DNA from: Acidobacteriota bacterium
GTDB lineage: Bacteria > Acidobacteriota > Polarisedimenticolia > J045
Length of the DNA: 64,000 nucleotides
Direction of reading: 5' to 3'
Assembly: GCA_017994815.1 (NCBI GenBank)
Contig: JAGOJY010000006.1
Location: 61,436-125,435 of the forward strand
Shown here: in pieces, positions 8,275 to 17,510 of the stretch
Numbering within the stretch: position 1 is the stretch's first letter
Layout: each line of letters opens with the position of its first letter
Notes under the pieces: model-generated
Seen by the model: only the letters and a program-made list of their open reading frames with translations
What the model was told of the DNA's origin: nothing
Database searches by the model: none
Made by a program: the position numbers and the translations under genes

Positions 8275-11200
8275 TTACGGGCAGCCGGCGGGGACGTCGC
8301 GCTCGTTGCCGGAGCTGTCGGTTCCCGCGGTTCCCTCGACGCCGCCGAAGAAGCCGGTGACGAGGTACCACGTGGCGGCGCCCGGCGCCGGCTCCTGCGG
8401 GACCTCGATCGTCCGCAGCGCGGTGTCCGGCACGAAGCACTGGCCGTACACCCCGCCCAGCGACGTCACGGGATCGGAGTACACGGAGTAGCCGCTGGCA
8501 TCCCGCTCCGCGACCCACTCCAGCGTATCCGGCTGGCCGCGCCGGACATGCACGCCGTTGATCTCGCGGTCGTCCACGTCGCAGGCGTTCCCGATGCCGT
8601 CGTGGTCGCGGTCGGACTGCGCGCTGTCCACGATCGTCGGGCAGAGATCCACGCCGTCCGCGATCCCGTCGCCGTCGTCGTCGGGGTCGCTGGCGTTCAC
8701 CAGGCCGTCGCCGTCGAGGTCCGGATCGCAGGCGTCCCCGAGGCCGTCGTTGTCCCCGTCGTGCTGCAGCGGATCGGCCTGCCCCGGGCAGATGTCGCAG
8801 GCATCGCCGATCCCGTCGCCGTCGGCGTCTTCCTGCCCGGCGTTCGCCACGCTCGGGCAGTTGTCGGCGTCGCCCGCGATGCCGTCGCCGTCGAGGGCGT
8901 CGTCGTACGGGTCCGCCGGGAACGGGTCACAGGCGTTGCCCGCGCCGTCGCGGTCGCGGTCGTCCTGCGCCGGGTTGGCCTCGAACGGGCAGTTGTCCTC
9001 GAAGTTCTTCCAGGTGTCGGCGTCCCAGTCCACCGCCGCCGCCGGATCGCAGGGCGACGGCTTCGGGCGCGGGGTCCCGTCCGAGCGGCGGCCGGCGCTC
9101 CCCTCGCCCCCGGCGTTGCTCGCCGTGACCAGGTACCAGTACGCCTCCCCGGGCTGCGGGTCGTCGGGCGCCACCGCCAGCGGGACCTTCGACTGCGGCC
9201 GGTAACAAACGCCGATGTCGCCCGAGCGCAGCAGGCTGGCCCGGCCGAGGTACACGCTGTACGAGGTCGCGCCCTCCTCGGGATCCCAGCGCAGGCGGGT
9301 TTCGGTCCCGCGGCGCTGGACCACGATCGTCCCGACCATCAGGTCGTTCGTGTCGCACTCGTTGCCCTGCCCGTCGCCGTCGTCGTCCCGTTGGCGCGCG
9401 TTCCGCACGAACGGGCAGTTGTCGCTGGCGTCGGGCCGGCCGTCGTTGTCGTCGTCGGCGTCGACGTCGTTGAGCTGCCCGTCGCCGTCGACATCCGTGT
9501 CGCACACGTCGCCGAGGCCGTCGCCGTCGAGGTCGCGCGTGACCGCCTCGACCACGGCGGGGCAGAAGTCGCACTCGTCGCCGTACCCGTCGCCGTCGGC
9601 GTTTTCCTGGAACCGGTTCGCGTCGTCGATGCAGTTGTCGATGTCGGACGACATCGCGTCCGCGTCGAAGTCGTTGTCCGGGTCGCGGACGAACCAGTCG
9701 CACAGGTCGCCGCGGCCGTCGAAATCGCTGTCCAGTTGCGACGGGTTCGGGTAGTTCGGGCAGTTGTCGCGCTGCGCCGGGATACCGTCGCCGTCGGCGT
9801 CCGCGAAGTTGACGGGGGCGCCCTCGCCGCCGCCGAAGATCATCGGGTTGGTGGACTCGACCACGTCGCGGTAATCGCCGTAGGCCGCGACATAGCCGCC
9901 GGCGGTGCAGGTCGCGTCCACCGCGACGCTGTCGTTGGCGCCCGGGGCCGTGCCGAGATCGAGCCGCTGCTCCGGGCCGAACGTCACGCCGCCGTCGGTG
10001 GACAGGCGCGAGAAGACGTCGGCGTTGCCGGTCGAGCGCCGCTCGGCCCAGGCGACCGCGATCCACTGGCCCTGGGCGGCCATGTCCCAGGTCGTGATCG
10101 TGCCGAGCCCGGGCGTGATCCGCAACGCCGGCAGCCAGCTCGCCCCGCCCGTCTCGCTGCGCGTCAGGTACAGGTCGGTCCCGCCGTTGCGGTCGTCCTG
10201 CCACGCGACGTAGATCCGCTCCGGCGGCCCCGCGGCCAGCGCGATCTTCGGCGCCAGCGCGTTGCCGGCCCCGTCGTCCACGCGCACGTCCTCCGCCAGC
10301 CACGTGGCGCCGTTGTCGCGCGAGATGTTGAAGTAGACCTGTTGCCGCCCGGCGCGGGCGTCCTGCCACACCACGGCGGCGCTGCCGCTGGTGGCGCTGC
10401 CGTAGCAGGCGAGTTCCGGCTTCACCGACTCGGTGCCGGGCAGCGGCATGTCGCCGGTGTCGAGGCGCCGCTCCCCGGCGGTCAGCGTCACCCCGTGGTC
10501 GAGCGACGTCCGGAGCAGGATCCGCCCCGGGTTGTACAGCGTGTTGCTCCCGCTCACCGCCGAGCGGTTGTCGCGGTAGGCGATGTAGACGCGTCCGAAA
10601 TTGTCGGCGCAGATCGTTGGTTCCAGCGCGCGCTCGAAATCGGTGAAGGGCGCGTCGCCGATGTTGACCTTCCTCTTGGGCGCCCAGCTGGTCCCGCCGT
10701 TCTGGGTGCTGCGCATGTAGACGTTGGTCAGTCCCGCGCCGCCCATGTTGTCGGGCTCGTCGTACCACAGGGCGTGGGCCCGACCACCGGGCACCGCCGC
10801 CAGCCGGTGCCCCCAGCTCATGTTGTCCAGCGCGTAGGTGGTCGCGTTCGTCGGCGGCCGCCACGTCTCGCCGTTGTCGATCGACGTCGTGACCCAGGTC
10901 TCGCCGCGGATCGACGAGCGGCTGACCATCAAGAGCGCGACGAACCCGTCACCCGCCGCGCGGACGATCGACAGCTTCGTGTCGCCCTCGGCGTTGCCGG
11001 GAGGGGCCTGCGTGTTGACGCGGGTGTCGGACCCGCGCCACGTCCCGCCCTGGTTCACCGAAACGTTGAAGTAGACATCGTGGCCGGTGAAGTAGCGCCG
11101 GCGGATGTACGTCGCGGAGACCCGGTCGGCCTTGACGTCGAGACTGGGCTCGGACAGCAGGCTCTTCGACAACACCCCGGGAGGCGGCGCCTCGACCAAC

Positions 11201-11316
11201 TGGTCGGGGTTCCGCAACTCGGCCGCTGGCGCCGGACTGCCGGCGATCGCCAGCAACGCGAGCCCCGCGAAGACCATCCCCAGCCTCAACCCGCAGATGG
11301 ACCAGCCCGATGCCAT
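8275..11316 (-). CDS. Secreted BNR-repeat / thrombospondin type-3 repeat protein
   Basis: This is a 1013-residue secreted protein. ATG 11316 is preceded by GGAGAG; the signal peptide ends near APAAE. Residues ~70-470 form a sialidase-like beta-propeller with several Asp-box motifs ([27 protein letters not shown]), but no sialidase catalytic set could be assigned. Two calcium-binding thrombospondin-3 stretches (~495-630 and ~770-915, DxDGDGxxDxxDNCP units) alternate with two copies of a ~90-residue fibronectin-like module. The last copy ends in ...CP. The same module closes the metalloprotease at the far end of this window. The likely role is an extracellular or cell-surface adhesion/structural protein. 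Confidence 0.9.
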   Translation of the reverse strand: MASGWSICGLRLGMVFAGLALLAIAGSPAPAAELRNPDQLVEAPPPGVLSKSLLSEPSLDVKADRVSATYIRRRYFTGHDVYFNVSVNQGGTWRGSDTRVNTQAPPGNAEGDTKLSIVRAAGDGFVALLMVSRSSIRGETWVTTSIDNGETWRPPTNATTYALDNMSWGHRLAAVPGGRAHALWYDEPDNMGGAGLTNVYMRSTQNGGTSWAPKRKVNIGDAPFTDFERALEPTICADNFGRVYIAYRDNRSAVSGSNTLYNPGRILLRTSLDHGVTLTAGERRLDTGDMPLPGTESVKPELACYGSATSGSAAVVWQDARAGRQQVYFNISRDNGATWLAEDVRVDDGAGNALAPKIALAAGPPERIYVAWQDDRNGGTDLYLTRSETGGASWLPALRITPGLGTITTWDMAAQGQWIAVAWAERRSTGNADVFSRLSTDGGVTFGPEQRLDLGTAPGANDSVAVDATCTAGGYVAAYGDYRDVVESTNPMIFGGGEGAPVNFADADGDGIPAQRDNCPNYPNPSQLDSDFDGRGDLCDWFVRDPDNDFDADAMSSDIDNCIDDANRFQENADGDGYGDECDFCPAVVEAVTRDLDGDGLGDVCDTDVDGDGQLNDVDADDDNDGRPDASDNCPFVRNARQRDDDGDGQGNECDTNDLMVGTIVVQRRGTETRLRWDPEEGATSYSVYLGRASLLRSGDIGVCYRPQSKVPLAVAPDDPQPGEAYWYLVTASNAGGEGSAGRRSDGTPRPKPSPCDPAAAVDWDADTWKNFEDNCPFEANPAQDDRDRDGAGNACDPFPADPYDDALDGDGIAGDADNCPSVANAGQEDADGDGIGDACDICPGQADPLQHDGDNDGLGDACDPDLDGDGLVNASDPDDDGDGIADGVDLCPTIVDSAQSDRDHDGIGNACDVDDREINGVHVRRGQPDTLEWVAERDASGYSVYSDPVTSLGGVYGQCFVPDTALRTIEVPQEPAPGAATWYLVTGFFGGVEGTAGTDSSGNERDVPAGCP

Positions 11317-11947
11317 AGCTCTCTCCACAGGAGACGATCGTTTCTGCGCGCTGCCCGGTGTGATATACGGCGAAAGAAACACGGCGATGCCGGTTTTCTC
11401 GCGGCGGGTTCGAAGCGTGAGGCGTTCGCAACATCCCGGCCGGGTTCAGCGGCGGTCCAGCCGCGAACGGCGGGATGCGGGGCCGCGGGCAAGTTGGCGC
11501 AGGAACGGGCACACCCGAACGCCGGAACACGCAACTGTCGGCGGGGACGAGCCTCCGGGGTGGCCGGCCTCCCTGCATCCGGCGCAGCCAAAGCCGGTTG
11601 CCACGCGGAGATCCGCTGGTGGGGCTGACGGATTTTTTCTTGCATTCGATTCCCCCTGTGGGTCTATTTGTGCCGTCAGGTCGGGGCAATCTCCACAGCT
11701 TCTCCTCGGCCCTCCGAGCTGCCCGGGGGTCGGTGAGCGGATGAGGAGGTGGCCCAAGGCGGCTTCAGGGCTCATCTCGGCCCCCTTGGGGGAAGGCGCA
11801 GGGGGTGAGGTTCTGGAGCCTGGCCGGGCGATGAGAGGACATGGTCCGCGCCCTGCAGCCGCCGCGACGGAGTGAGTGGGTTAGGAAAGGTCACCAGCGA
11901 ACGAGAAACCGGAATCCCCTGCGCCTGGAGGAAAGGAGCCCAGAACG
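11317..11947. other. 631-bp intergenic region with a promoter and long leader
   Basis: No credible ORF is seen. It should hold the minus-strand promoter of the BNR/TSP3 gene. On the plus strand it holds a good promoter at 11640-11668, followed by about 270 nt of GC-rich leader before the small Cys-rich gene. The leader contains a CCCCC-TT-GGGGG element at 11781-11792 and other stem-forming segments. I could not match it to a known riboswitch class. Confidence 0.5.
11640..11668 (+). promoter_or_regulatory. Sigma-70-type promoter for the small Cys-rich gene
   Basis: TTGCAT (11640-11645), a 17-bp spacer, then TCTATT (11663-11668). Each hexamer matches consensus at four or five of six positions, and the area is unusually AT-rich for this genome. 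The predicted start near 11675 leaves a ~270-nt untranslated leader. Confidence 0.5.
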
Positions 11948-12304
11948 ATGCGTCCGGCAGCCGTAGTGAAATGGATGGGCATTGCGATCGGCCTGGTGCT
12001 GGTCTCGATGCTCGCGCCCCCGCTGGCGATGGCACAGCAGGACTGTATTGACGCTTGCATCGAGCAGTGGGACATCGACAAGGCGGCGTGCGATCAGGCA
12101 CTCGCCGATCGGATGGCCCAACTCGATGCGGAAGCACAGGCCTGCTATGACTTGGTCGACCCGATCCTGGTCGGCAAGTGCATCCGTACCGTCAACATCA
12201 AGCGGTACGTGGCGAAGCGCGAGTGGCAGGACTGCATGAACATGGCCAACACGGTCGCCTACAACTGCTATCGGAATTGCCAGCAGTCGGAGAGCAATCC
12301 GTAG
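11948..12304 (+). CDS. Small secreted eight-cysteine protein, unknown family
   Basis: This is a 118-residue precursor. The signal peptide has an N-terminal Lys, a hydrophobic core (IAIGLVLVSMLAPPLAM) and a likely cleavage at AMA/QQ. The mature ~88 residues contain eight cysteines, opening with DCIDAC and closing with CYRNC. This suggests two helical hairpins stapled by CxxxC pairs, as in some copper- or disulfide-stabilised helical proteins. I do not recognise the family. GGAGGAAAGGAG precedes the ATG, and a strong intrinsic terminator follows, so it is an independent, well-expressed unit. Confidence 0.88.
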   Translation: MRPAAVVKWMGIAIGLVLVSMLAPPLAMAQQDCIDACIEQWDIDKAACDQALADRMAQLDAEAQACYDLVDPILVGKCIRTVNIKRYVAKREWQDCMNMANTVAYNCYRNCQQSESNP

Positions 12305-12357
12305 CAGCGCCGGAAGGCTGGCCAGCAACAACTCTCGAGAGACTTAGCATCGTCCTA

Positions 12358-12388
12358 GGGCCCGGCGGCGCCGGGCCCTTCTTTTTTT
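12358..12388 (+). terminator. Intrinsic terminator
   Basis: GGGCCCGGC-ggc-GCCGGGCCC is a perfect 9-bp stem, followed by TTCTTTTTTT. It lies 54 bp after the stop of the small Cys-rich gene. Confidence 0.92.
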
Positions 12389-12781
12389 CGCGGGTGGCCG
12401 CGGCCGCGACGGGCGGTGCGGTTCGACGTGGCCCGGGCGCCGTCCGCAGGCAAAGGAAGCGCGGGGACGGGTGAAGCCGTTCGGCCTCACTCGCCCCCGC
12501 GCAGACCCCCCGTCCTCTCCCCTTCCTGCGACGCTCGCCCGGATCCCCCGATCCGCGGGAGGAAGGGCTGTCCCGCGGGCAGGCGGCGCCGGATACCTGT
12601 CATTGCATGGCCGGGCCGTCTCGGGCACGGCAGTCGCAAAGGTACGACGAAAACACAAGCGGTGATCCCGGTTTCTCCCCGGTCCGTCGAGCGGGGAAGC
12701 CGGCGACCGGCCGGGAGCCCTAAAGTCCGCCCGCCATGCGCCGATTCGTCTCCTGACCGAGAGGACTTGCGGGAGGGTGGC
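12389..12781. other. 393-bp region upstream of the HDOD gene
   Basis: Open frames continue through this stretch in phase with the HDOD gene, but they lack a ribosome site and recognisable sequence, so I treat it as leader/promoter DNA. TAAAGT at 12721-12726 could be a weak -10 element. Confidence 0.45.
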
Positions 12782-13624
12782 TTGAGTCAGGTCGTCCAGG
12801 AACCCCAGGACATCGTCAGGCAACTTCTCGCCGGCACCGGCGACCTGCCCGTCCTGCCGCAGATGGCCTCGCGGATCCTCGACGAGCTGCACTCCCCGCG
12901 CGTCACCGCGCTGCGCATCGCCGAGTTCGTGAAGAAGGACCCCGTGGTCGCCACCGCCGTGCTGCGCGTGGCGAACTCGGCGCTGTACGGCGGGCGGACC
13001 GAGATCACGGATCTGGCCTTCGCCATGACGCGCATTGGGTTGAACCAGGTGCGCAACCTCGTGCTCGCGCTCGTGCTGCGCTCCTCGATGGTGGACCCGC
13101 ACGTGTACGGCTCGGTCGGGTCCTGGCTGATGGACCACTCGCTCGGCGTGGCGTTCGGCTCGCGCATGCTGGCCGACACCGTCGGCCTGCCCGGGGAGGA
13201 GACGTTCCTCTGCGGCCTGTTGCACGACATGGGCCGGCTCGCGCTGACGAAGGCGCTGCGCGAGGCCTACGGCATCCACAAGACCGGCGAGTTGCCGCGC
13301 GAGGTCGAGGCGCTGGTGGACCAGCACCACGGCGAGGCGGGCGCGCTCCTGGTGCACAAGTGGGGACTGCCGGAGATGGTCGAGGCGGTCGCGCGCTGGC
13401 ACCACTTCCCGGAGCAGGCCGGCGAGCACCTGCGCGTCGCCGCGGCGGTTTCTTTCGCGGACGCGATGGCGCACCGACTCGGCCTCGGCAAGCCGCCGGA
13501 CGAGAGGTTCAACCTGGTCTCGCACCCGGCCGGCGCGCTGCTGGGCCTCAAGGTCGAGCAGGTCGAGGAGATGGCGATGCACCTGCCCGGGCTGTTCCAG
13601 ACGGCACGGGCAGCCTTGAACTGA
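12782..13624 (+). CDS. HDOD-domain signalling protein
   Basis: This is a 280-residue single-domain HDOD protein, related to HD-GYP and HD phosphohydrolases but usually without full catalytic residues; such proteins act in regulation. Visible motifs are LPVLPQMASRILDEL, NSALYGG, an HD-like GLLHDMGRLAL and WHHFPEQAG. I place the start at TTG 12782 because GGGAGG lies 6 nt upstream and the family core begins here. A frame open from 12416 would add 122 residues of unconvincing sequence. An intrinsic terminator follows directly. Confidence 0.88.
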   Translation: MSQVVQEPQDIVRQLLAGTGDLPVLPQMASRILDELHSPRVTALRIAEFVKKDPVVATAVLRVANSALYGGRTEITDLAFAMTRIGLNQVRNLVLALVLRSSMVDPHVYGSVGSWLMDHSLGVAFGSRMLADTVGLPGEETFLCGLLHDMGRLALTKALREAYGIHKTGELPREVEALVDQHHGEAGALLVHKWGLPEMVEAVARWHHFPEQAGEHLRVAAAVSFADAMAHRLGLGKPPDERFNLVSHPAGALLGLKVEQVEEMAMHLPGLFQTARAALN

Positions 13625-13685
13625 CAGGAGATGCGGCGCGGCTCATGACCTGATCCCCCCGCAACGCGAACGGCCGCGTCGTCGA

Positions 13686-13719
13686 CGCCCCCGGCATCGG
13701 GCCGGGGGCGTTTTTTCTT
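13686..13719 (+). terminator. Intrinsic terminator after the HDOD gene
   Basis: CGCCCCCGGC-atcgg-GCCGGGGGCG is a perfect 10-bp stem, followed by TTTTTTCTT, 60 bp beyond the HDOD stop codon. Confidence 0.93.
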
Positions 13720-13800
13720 GCGCGCCGCGCCCGCGTCGGCTGCAACGGCGCGGTGCTAGGATCGACCGCGCGGTGTACCGGCGGCGCATGAGGACGGCGG

Positions 13801-14932
13801 ATGGCGGTATCTGACGCGACCAGTCGCTTCAGGGTCGTCCACGTGTTCAGCCGGATGGACACGGGCGGCGTCGAGACGAACCTGCTCGAGGTGCTGCCGC
13901 GGTTGGACCGCGCCCGTTTCGAGCCGGTTCTCGTCTGCCTGCGCCGGCGGGGCACGCTCGCGGCCGAGTTCGAGCAGCGCGGCGTGCCGCTGCACGTCGT
14001 GCGCGGCCGCGGGCCTGTCCCGAGCGTGCTCTCGACCATCCGACTGTCGCGCTGGATGCGGCGCCACCGGCCGCACATCGTGCACGGCCACATCATGGAA
14101 CCGGTCCTGCACGCCACGCGGGCCGCGCTGCGGGCCGACGTGCCGGTGATCGTCGGCCAGTTCCACAGCGCCGGGGAGACCCTCACGCGCGCGCAGATAG
14201 CGCTCGAGCGGCGGCTCGGCCCATGCCGGCAGGCGACGCTGTTCGTGAGCGAGGCGGTGCGCCGGAGTTACACCGAGCGGATCGGCCCGCTCGCCAGCGG
14301 CGCGATCGCGCACAACGGGATCGACGTCGATCACTTCGCCGCCCCGCCCTCGGCCGGGCGGATCGCGCGGCTGCGCTCGGAGCTCGCGCTGCACGATCGC
14401 GGACCGGTGCTGCTGACGGTCGGGAGGCTGCATCGGCACAAGCGGCACTCCGATCTCCTGAAAGCCCTGCCGCGGCTGTTGCTCGAGCATCCGCGGACGG
14501 TGTTGCTCATCGCGGGAGACGGCCCCGAAAGGGAGAACATCGCCACGCTCGCGTCCGAACTGGATATCGCCGGCGCGGTGCGCCTGCTCGGTCGTCGCTC
14601 CGACGTGCGCGACCTGTACCACCTCGCGCACCTGCACGTTCTCGCCTCCTCCCGCGAGGGCTTCCCGCTCGTCGTGTTGGAAGCGATGGCGGCCGGGCTG
14701 CCCCAGGTACTGACCGACGTCGGCGGAACCCGGGAGGCGATCGGTGATTCCGGCGCGGCGCTGCTGGTGCCGCCGGAGCAGCCGCACGAGCTCGCGGCCG
14801 CCATGCTGGCGGCCCTCGCGGCCCCGGGGGGGGGGGGCGCGAGCGTCCCGCGCGCGCGCCGAGATGTTCTCGATTCGCCGACAGGTCGAGGATCTCGAGC
14901 GGTCGTACACCTCGCTGCTCGATCGATGGTGA
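13801..14932 (+). CDS. GT4-family glycosyltransferase, frame broken at a G11 tract
   Basis: This is a GT-B-fold glycosyltransferase using a nucleotide-sugar donor, probably for surface polysaccharide or lipid glycosylation. The N-terminus has HVFSRMDTGGVETNLLEVL. The C-terminal donor domain has LTVGRLHRHKRHSDLL, IAGDGPER, LLGRRSDV and the E-x7-E region SSREGFPLVVLEAMAAGLP. After residue ~341 the frame crosses 11 consecutive G (14826-14836). As read here, it continues to 15606, fusing with the next gene (601 residues). With one G fewer it would end at 14932 in the expected tail FSIRRQVEDLERSYTSLL, giving ~376 residues, normal for the family. The cause is either a sequencing/assembly error or phase variation. 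Confidence 0.85.
14826..14836. repeat. Run of 11 G inside the glycosyltransferase gene
   Basis: An uninterrupted G11 run follows CCCC near the 3' end of the gene. Tracts of this length slip during replication and are also prone to sequencing error. The present length puts the glycosyltransferase out of frame with its natural C-terminus. Confidence 0.9.
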
Positions 14933-14985
14933 ATGGTGCCTGCAACCCCCCGTCCCCCGGTACGACAATTCGGGAGGAGGGAATC

Positions 14986-15606
14986 GTGGCGCTCCGTACC
15001 GTCGTCGTTTCCGCCGTTGCCTGTGTCGCACTTGCCTCGGGCGGCGCCCCGGCCGCGGAGCACGCCTGGAGCTTCCTCTGGACGAGGGGCGATCCGGCCC
15101 ATTTCCGCAGCGGCTTCGAAGCCGAGGACAGCTCGGGCAACCTGCGGCTGGATGACGGGAGCGGGTTGTGCCTGCGCTGGGAAGCGCGGAGCTCGCCGCT
15201 GTTCGGTTTCGAACTCGGGCTCTTGTACGGCGACATCGACGTCGTCGCGGACGTCCCGGGCTACGCGACGGAATCGGCGACGATGGATTTGCTCATGCCG
15301 AGCCTCGGTCTGGACTTCCACCTGCTCCGGCGCGGGCGCGTTGACGTCTCGGTGGCGGTCGTCGCCGCTTACGCGGTCATGACCGAGGCCGAGTTCGGCG
15401 GCCGAACCCTCGACGATACGGCCGAAATCGGCAACGGTCTCGGCGTGGGCGCGCGCGCCGGCGTGGACGTCCACATCGGCAAGCCGGACTCACCACTGGC
15501 GCTCCACCTCGGGGTGCAACGGCTCGACATGCAGGCCAAGGTGCGGTTCCGGAACGAGGGCATCGACCCGACAATGTTCGAATTCGGTTTCGTCTTCAAG
15601 CCCTGA
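14986..15606 (+). CDS. Outer-membrane beta-barrel protein
   Basis: This is a 206-residue precursor with a GTG start at 14986, preceded by GGGAGGAGG at a good distance. The signal peptide is LRTVVVSAVACVALASGGAPAA. The mature part alternates hydrophobic and polar residues in ~9-residue strands (FGFELGLLYGDID, DLLMPSLGLDFHLL, SPLALHLGVQRLDM) and ends FGFVFKP. That pattern fits an eight-stranded OmpW/OmpA-like barrel. The cargo or role is unknown. It shares a continuous frame with the glycosyltransferase only because of the G11 tract; the ribosome site and signal peptide show it is a separate gene. Confidence 0.8.
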   Translation: MALRTVVVSAVACVALASGGAPAAEHAWSFLWTRGDPAHFRSGFEAEDSSGNLRLDDGSGLCLRWEARSSPLFGFELGLLYGDIDVVADVPGYATESATMDLLMPSLGLDFHLLRRGRVDVSVAVVAAYAVMTEAEFGGRTLDDTAEIGNGLGVGARAGVDVHIGKPDSPLALHLGVQRLDMQAKVRFRNEGIDPTMFEFGFVFKP

Positions 15607-15667
15607 CGCGGGTCCCGCCGTCTCCCCGGCGGCCGCGGCCACGGCGCGCAGCCCGCTGCGCCGGCGG

Positions 15668-15676
15668 TGATACCAT
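15668..15676 (+). promoter_or_regulatory. Extended -10 promoter for rubrerythrin
   Basis: TGaTACCAT matches the extended -10 form TGnTAnnnT. Transcription would start ~40 nt before the ATG at 15724. Confidence 0.4.
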
Positions 15677-15723
15677 GCCCCGACTCACCCGGCGCATGAG
15701 CAGTCCAGGGGAAGAACACCGTC

Positions 15724-16221
15724 ATGCCGAGCAGCATCGACAACCTGAAGGAGGCGTTTGCCGGCGAGAGCCAGGCCCACCAGAAGTACCGCAGCTTCGC
15801 CGCGCGGGCGGAAAAGGACGGGTTCCCGAACGTGGCCCGGCTGTTCCGCACCGCCGCGGAAGCCGAGCGCATCCACGCCGACGGGCACCTCAAGGCGCTC
15901 GACGGCGTCGGCTCGACGGCCGACAACCTGCGGGCCGCGGTCGCGGGCGAGACGCACGAGGCGACCGAGATGTACCCGCCGATGCTGCAGCAGGCGCAGG
16001 CCGAGGGGCACAAGGCGCGCCGCATGTTCGGCTACGCGGTCGAGGCCGAGGCGGTCCACGCCGAACTGTACCAGCGCGCGCTCGAGGCCGTGCTGCGGGG
16101 CCAGGACCTCGCCGAGACCAAGTTCTACCTCTGCCCCACCTGCGGCCACATCGAGTTCGGCGAGCCGCCCGAGAGCTGCCCGATCTGCGGGTTGAACGGG
16201 AGCGCGTTCGTCCAGGTGTGA
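15724..16221 (+). CDS. rbr: Rubrerythrin
   Basis: Rubrerythrins are non-haem di-iron proteins that reduce hydrogen peroxide in the cytoplasm, typically in anaerobes and microaerobes. The 165-residue protein has the ferritin-like four-helix domain with ExxH motifs (EAERIH, EAEAVH), and EAFAGESQAHQKY at the N-terminus. It ends in a rubredoxin-like domain with two Cys pairs (CPTCGH ... CPICGL). AGGGGAAG precedes the ATG. It stands alone and converges on panD with a 15-bp gap. Confidence 0.95.
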   Translation: MPSSIDNLKEAFAGESQAHQKYRSFAARAEKDGFPNVARLFRTAAEAERIHADGHLKALDGVGSTADNLRAAVAGETHEATEMYPPMLQQAQAEGHKARRMFGYAVEAEAVHAELYQRALEAVLRGQDLAETKFYLCPTCGHIEFGEPPESCPICGLNGSAFVQV

Positions 16222-16236
16222 CGAGCGCCGCGGCCG

Positions 16237-16623
16237 TTACGGGACGGTGGCGAAGGCCGTTTCGGCGCTCTTGACCTGGAAGATGCGGTTGTGCTCGCCG
16301 ACGAGCACGATCCGCGGGCGGTGGGCCGCGACCTCGTGGTCCTCGAGATCGCAGTAGGCGGCGATGATCACGCGGTCGCCGACGCCGGCGAGGTGCGCGG
16401 CCGCCCCGTTGATGCAGCAGTCGCCCGCGCCGCGCGGGCCGGCGATGAGGTACGTCGCGAAGCGGGTGCCGCGCGTGACGTTGTAGACCTCGATCCGCTG
16501 GTACGGCAGCAGGTCGGCCGCCTCCATCAGTTCGGTGTCGAGCGTGAGGCTCCCCTCGTACTGCAGGTCGGCCGCGGTGACCACGGCACGGTGCACCTTG
16601 GCGAACAGGAATGGGCGTCTCAC
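16237..16623 (-). CDS. panD: Aspartate 1-decarboxylase PanD
   Basis: PanD makes beta-alanine from L-aspartate for pantothenate synthesis. The 128-residue proenzyme has the self-cleavage site QYEGSLTLD, where the Gly-Ser bond is cut to form the pyruvoyl group. It also has the conserved YNVTRGTRFATY and CINGAAAHL. The GTG start at 16623 overlaps the panC stop as GTGA, which fixes the start and implies coupled translation. It is the last gene of panB-panC-panD. Confidence 0.96.
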   Translation of the reverse strand: MRRPFLFAKVHRAVVTAADLQYEGSLTLDTELMEAADLLPYQRIEVYNVTRGTRFATYLIAGPRGAGDCCINGAAAHLAGVGDRVIIAAYCDLEDHEVAAHRPRIVLVGEHNRIFQVKSAETAFATVP

Positions 16624-17507
16624 GATGCTTCCCCCGTGCCGGTACGGCCGGCGAGCCGTCCCGGTCGCACGATGACGTTGTCGATCAGGCGCGTGTTGCC
16701 GATCCACACGGCAATCGGCACGACGGTCTCGCCGTCGATGGTGTCGTGGCGCTCGAGCGTCTCCATGTCCACCACCGCCACGTAGTCCACCCGCGCCCGC
16801 GGCTCGCCTTCCAGGATGTGGCGCACGGCCGCCTCCACCTGCCGGCCGTCGCGCACTCCCTCCTCCTCGACCATCGCCCGCGCCCGTTCCAGCGCGCGGT
16901 GCAGCACGCCGGCCGCCACCCGCTCCTCGCGCGAGAGGTAAGCGTTGCGCGAGGACAGCGCGAGCCCGTCGTCGTCGCGGACGGTCGGCGCGATCACCAG
17001 CTCGATGTCGGTGTTCAGGTCGCGCATCATGCGCCGGATGATCACCGCCTGCTGCGCGTCCTTCTGGCCGAAGACCGCGAACTGCGGCCGCACGATGTTG
17101 AACAGCTTCAGCACGACCGTGCAGACGCCGCGGAAATGCCCGGCACGCGAGGCGCCCTCGAGCACGGCCGAGAGCCCCTCGACGTCGACGAACGTCCGGA
17201 ACCCGGCCGAGTACATCTCCTCGGCTTCGGGCGCGAACAGGTAGTCCACGCCCTCCTGGATGCACAGGTCGGCGTCGCGGCCGAGGTCGCGCGGATAGCG
17301 GGCGTAGTCCTCGGCCGGCCCGAACTGCTTCGGGTTGACGAACACCGAAACCACGACCAGGTCGCTCAGCTCGCGCGCGCGGCGCACCAGCGCCAGGTGC
17401 CCGTCGTGCAGCGCCCCCATGGTCGGGACGAGCGACAGCTTCTTGCCCTTGCCGCGCGCCTCGCGCGAGACCTCGCGCATCAGGTGGATGCGCCGGACGA
17501 GTTCCAT
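16620..17507 (-). CDS. panC: Pantothenate synthetase PanC
   Basis: PanC ligates pantoate and beta-alanine using ATP. The 295-residue protein has all the signatures of this HIGH-superfamily enzyme: VPTMGALHDGHLALV, FVNPKQFGPAEDY, FGQKDAQQ and LSSRNAYLS. Length is normal. It starts 3 bp after panB and overlaps panD by 4 bp, so the three pathway enzymes are made from one transcript. Confidence 0.97.
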   Translation of the reverse strand: MELVRRIHLMREVSREARGKGKKLSLVPTMGALHDGHLALVRRARELSDLVVVSVFVNPKQFGPAEDYARYPRDLGRDADLCIQEGVDYLFAPEAEEMYSAGFRTFVDVEGLSAVLEGASRAGHFRGVCTVVLKLFNIVRPQFAVFGQKDAQQAVIIRRMMRDLNTDIELVIAPTVRDDDGLALSSRNAYLSREERVAAGVLHRALERARAMVEEEGVRDGRQVEAAVRHILEGEPRARVDYVAVVDMETLERHDTIDGETVVPIAVWIGNTRLIDNVIVRPGRLAGRTGTGEAS

Positions 17508-17510
17508 CGC

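Noticed and set aside
8206..11628. 1140-codon plus-strand frame
   Set aside because: It mirrors the BNR/TSP3 gene. Its repetitive Val/Ala/Arg text comes from the reverse of the DxDGDG repeats; no start signal or domain.
12416..12781. N-terminal extension of the HDOD protein
   Set aside because: The segment lacks a ribosome site and protein-like composition, and the TTG at 12782 has a well-placed GGGAGG.
15043..15606. Single 601-residue glycosyltransferase/barrel fusion protein
   Set aside because: The barrel part has its own GGGAGGAGG site, start codon and signal peptide, and the other frame supplies the expected glycosyltransferase C-terminus.
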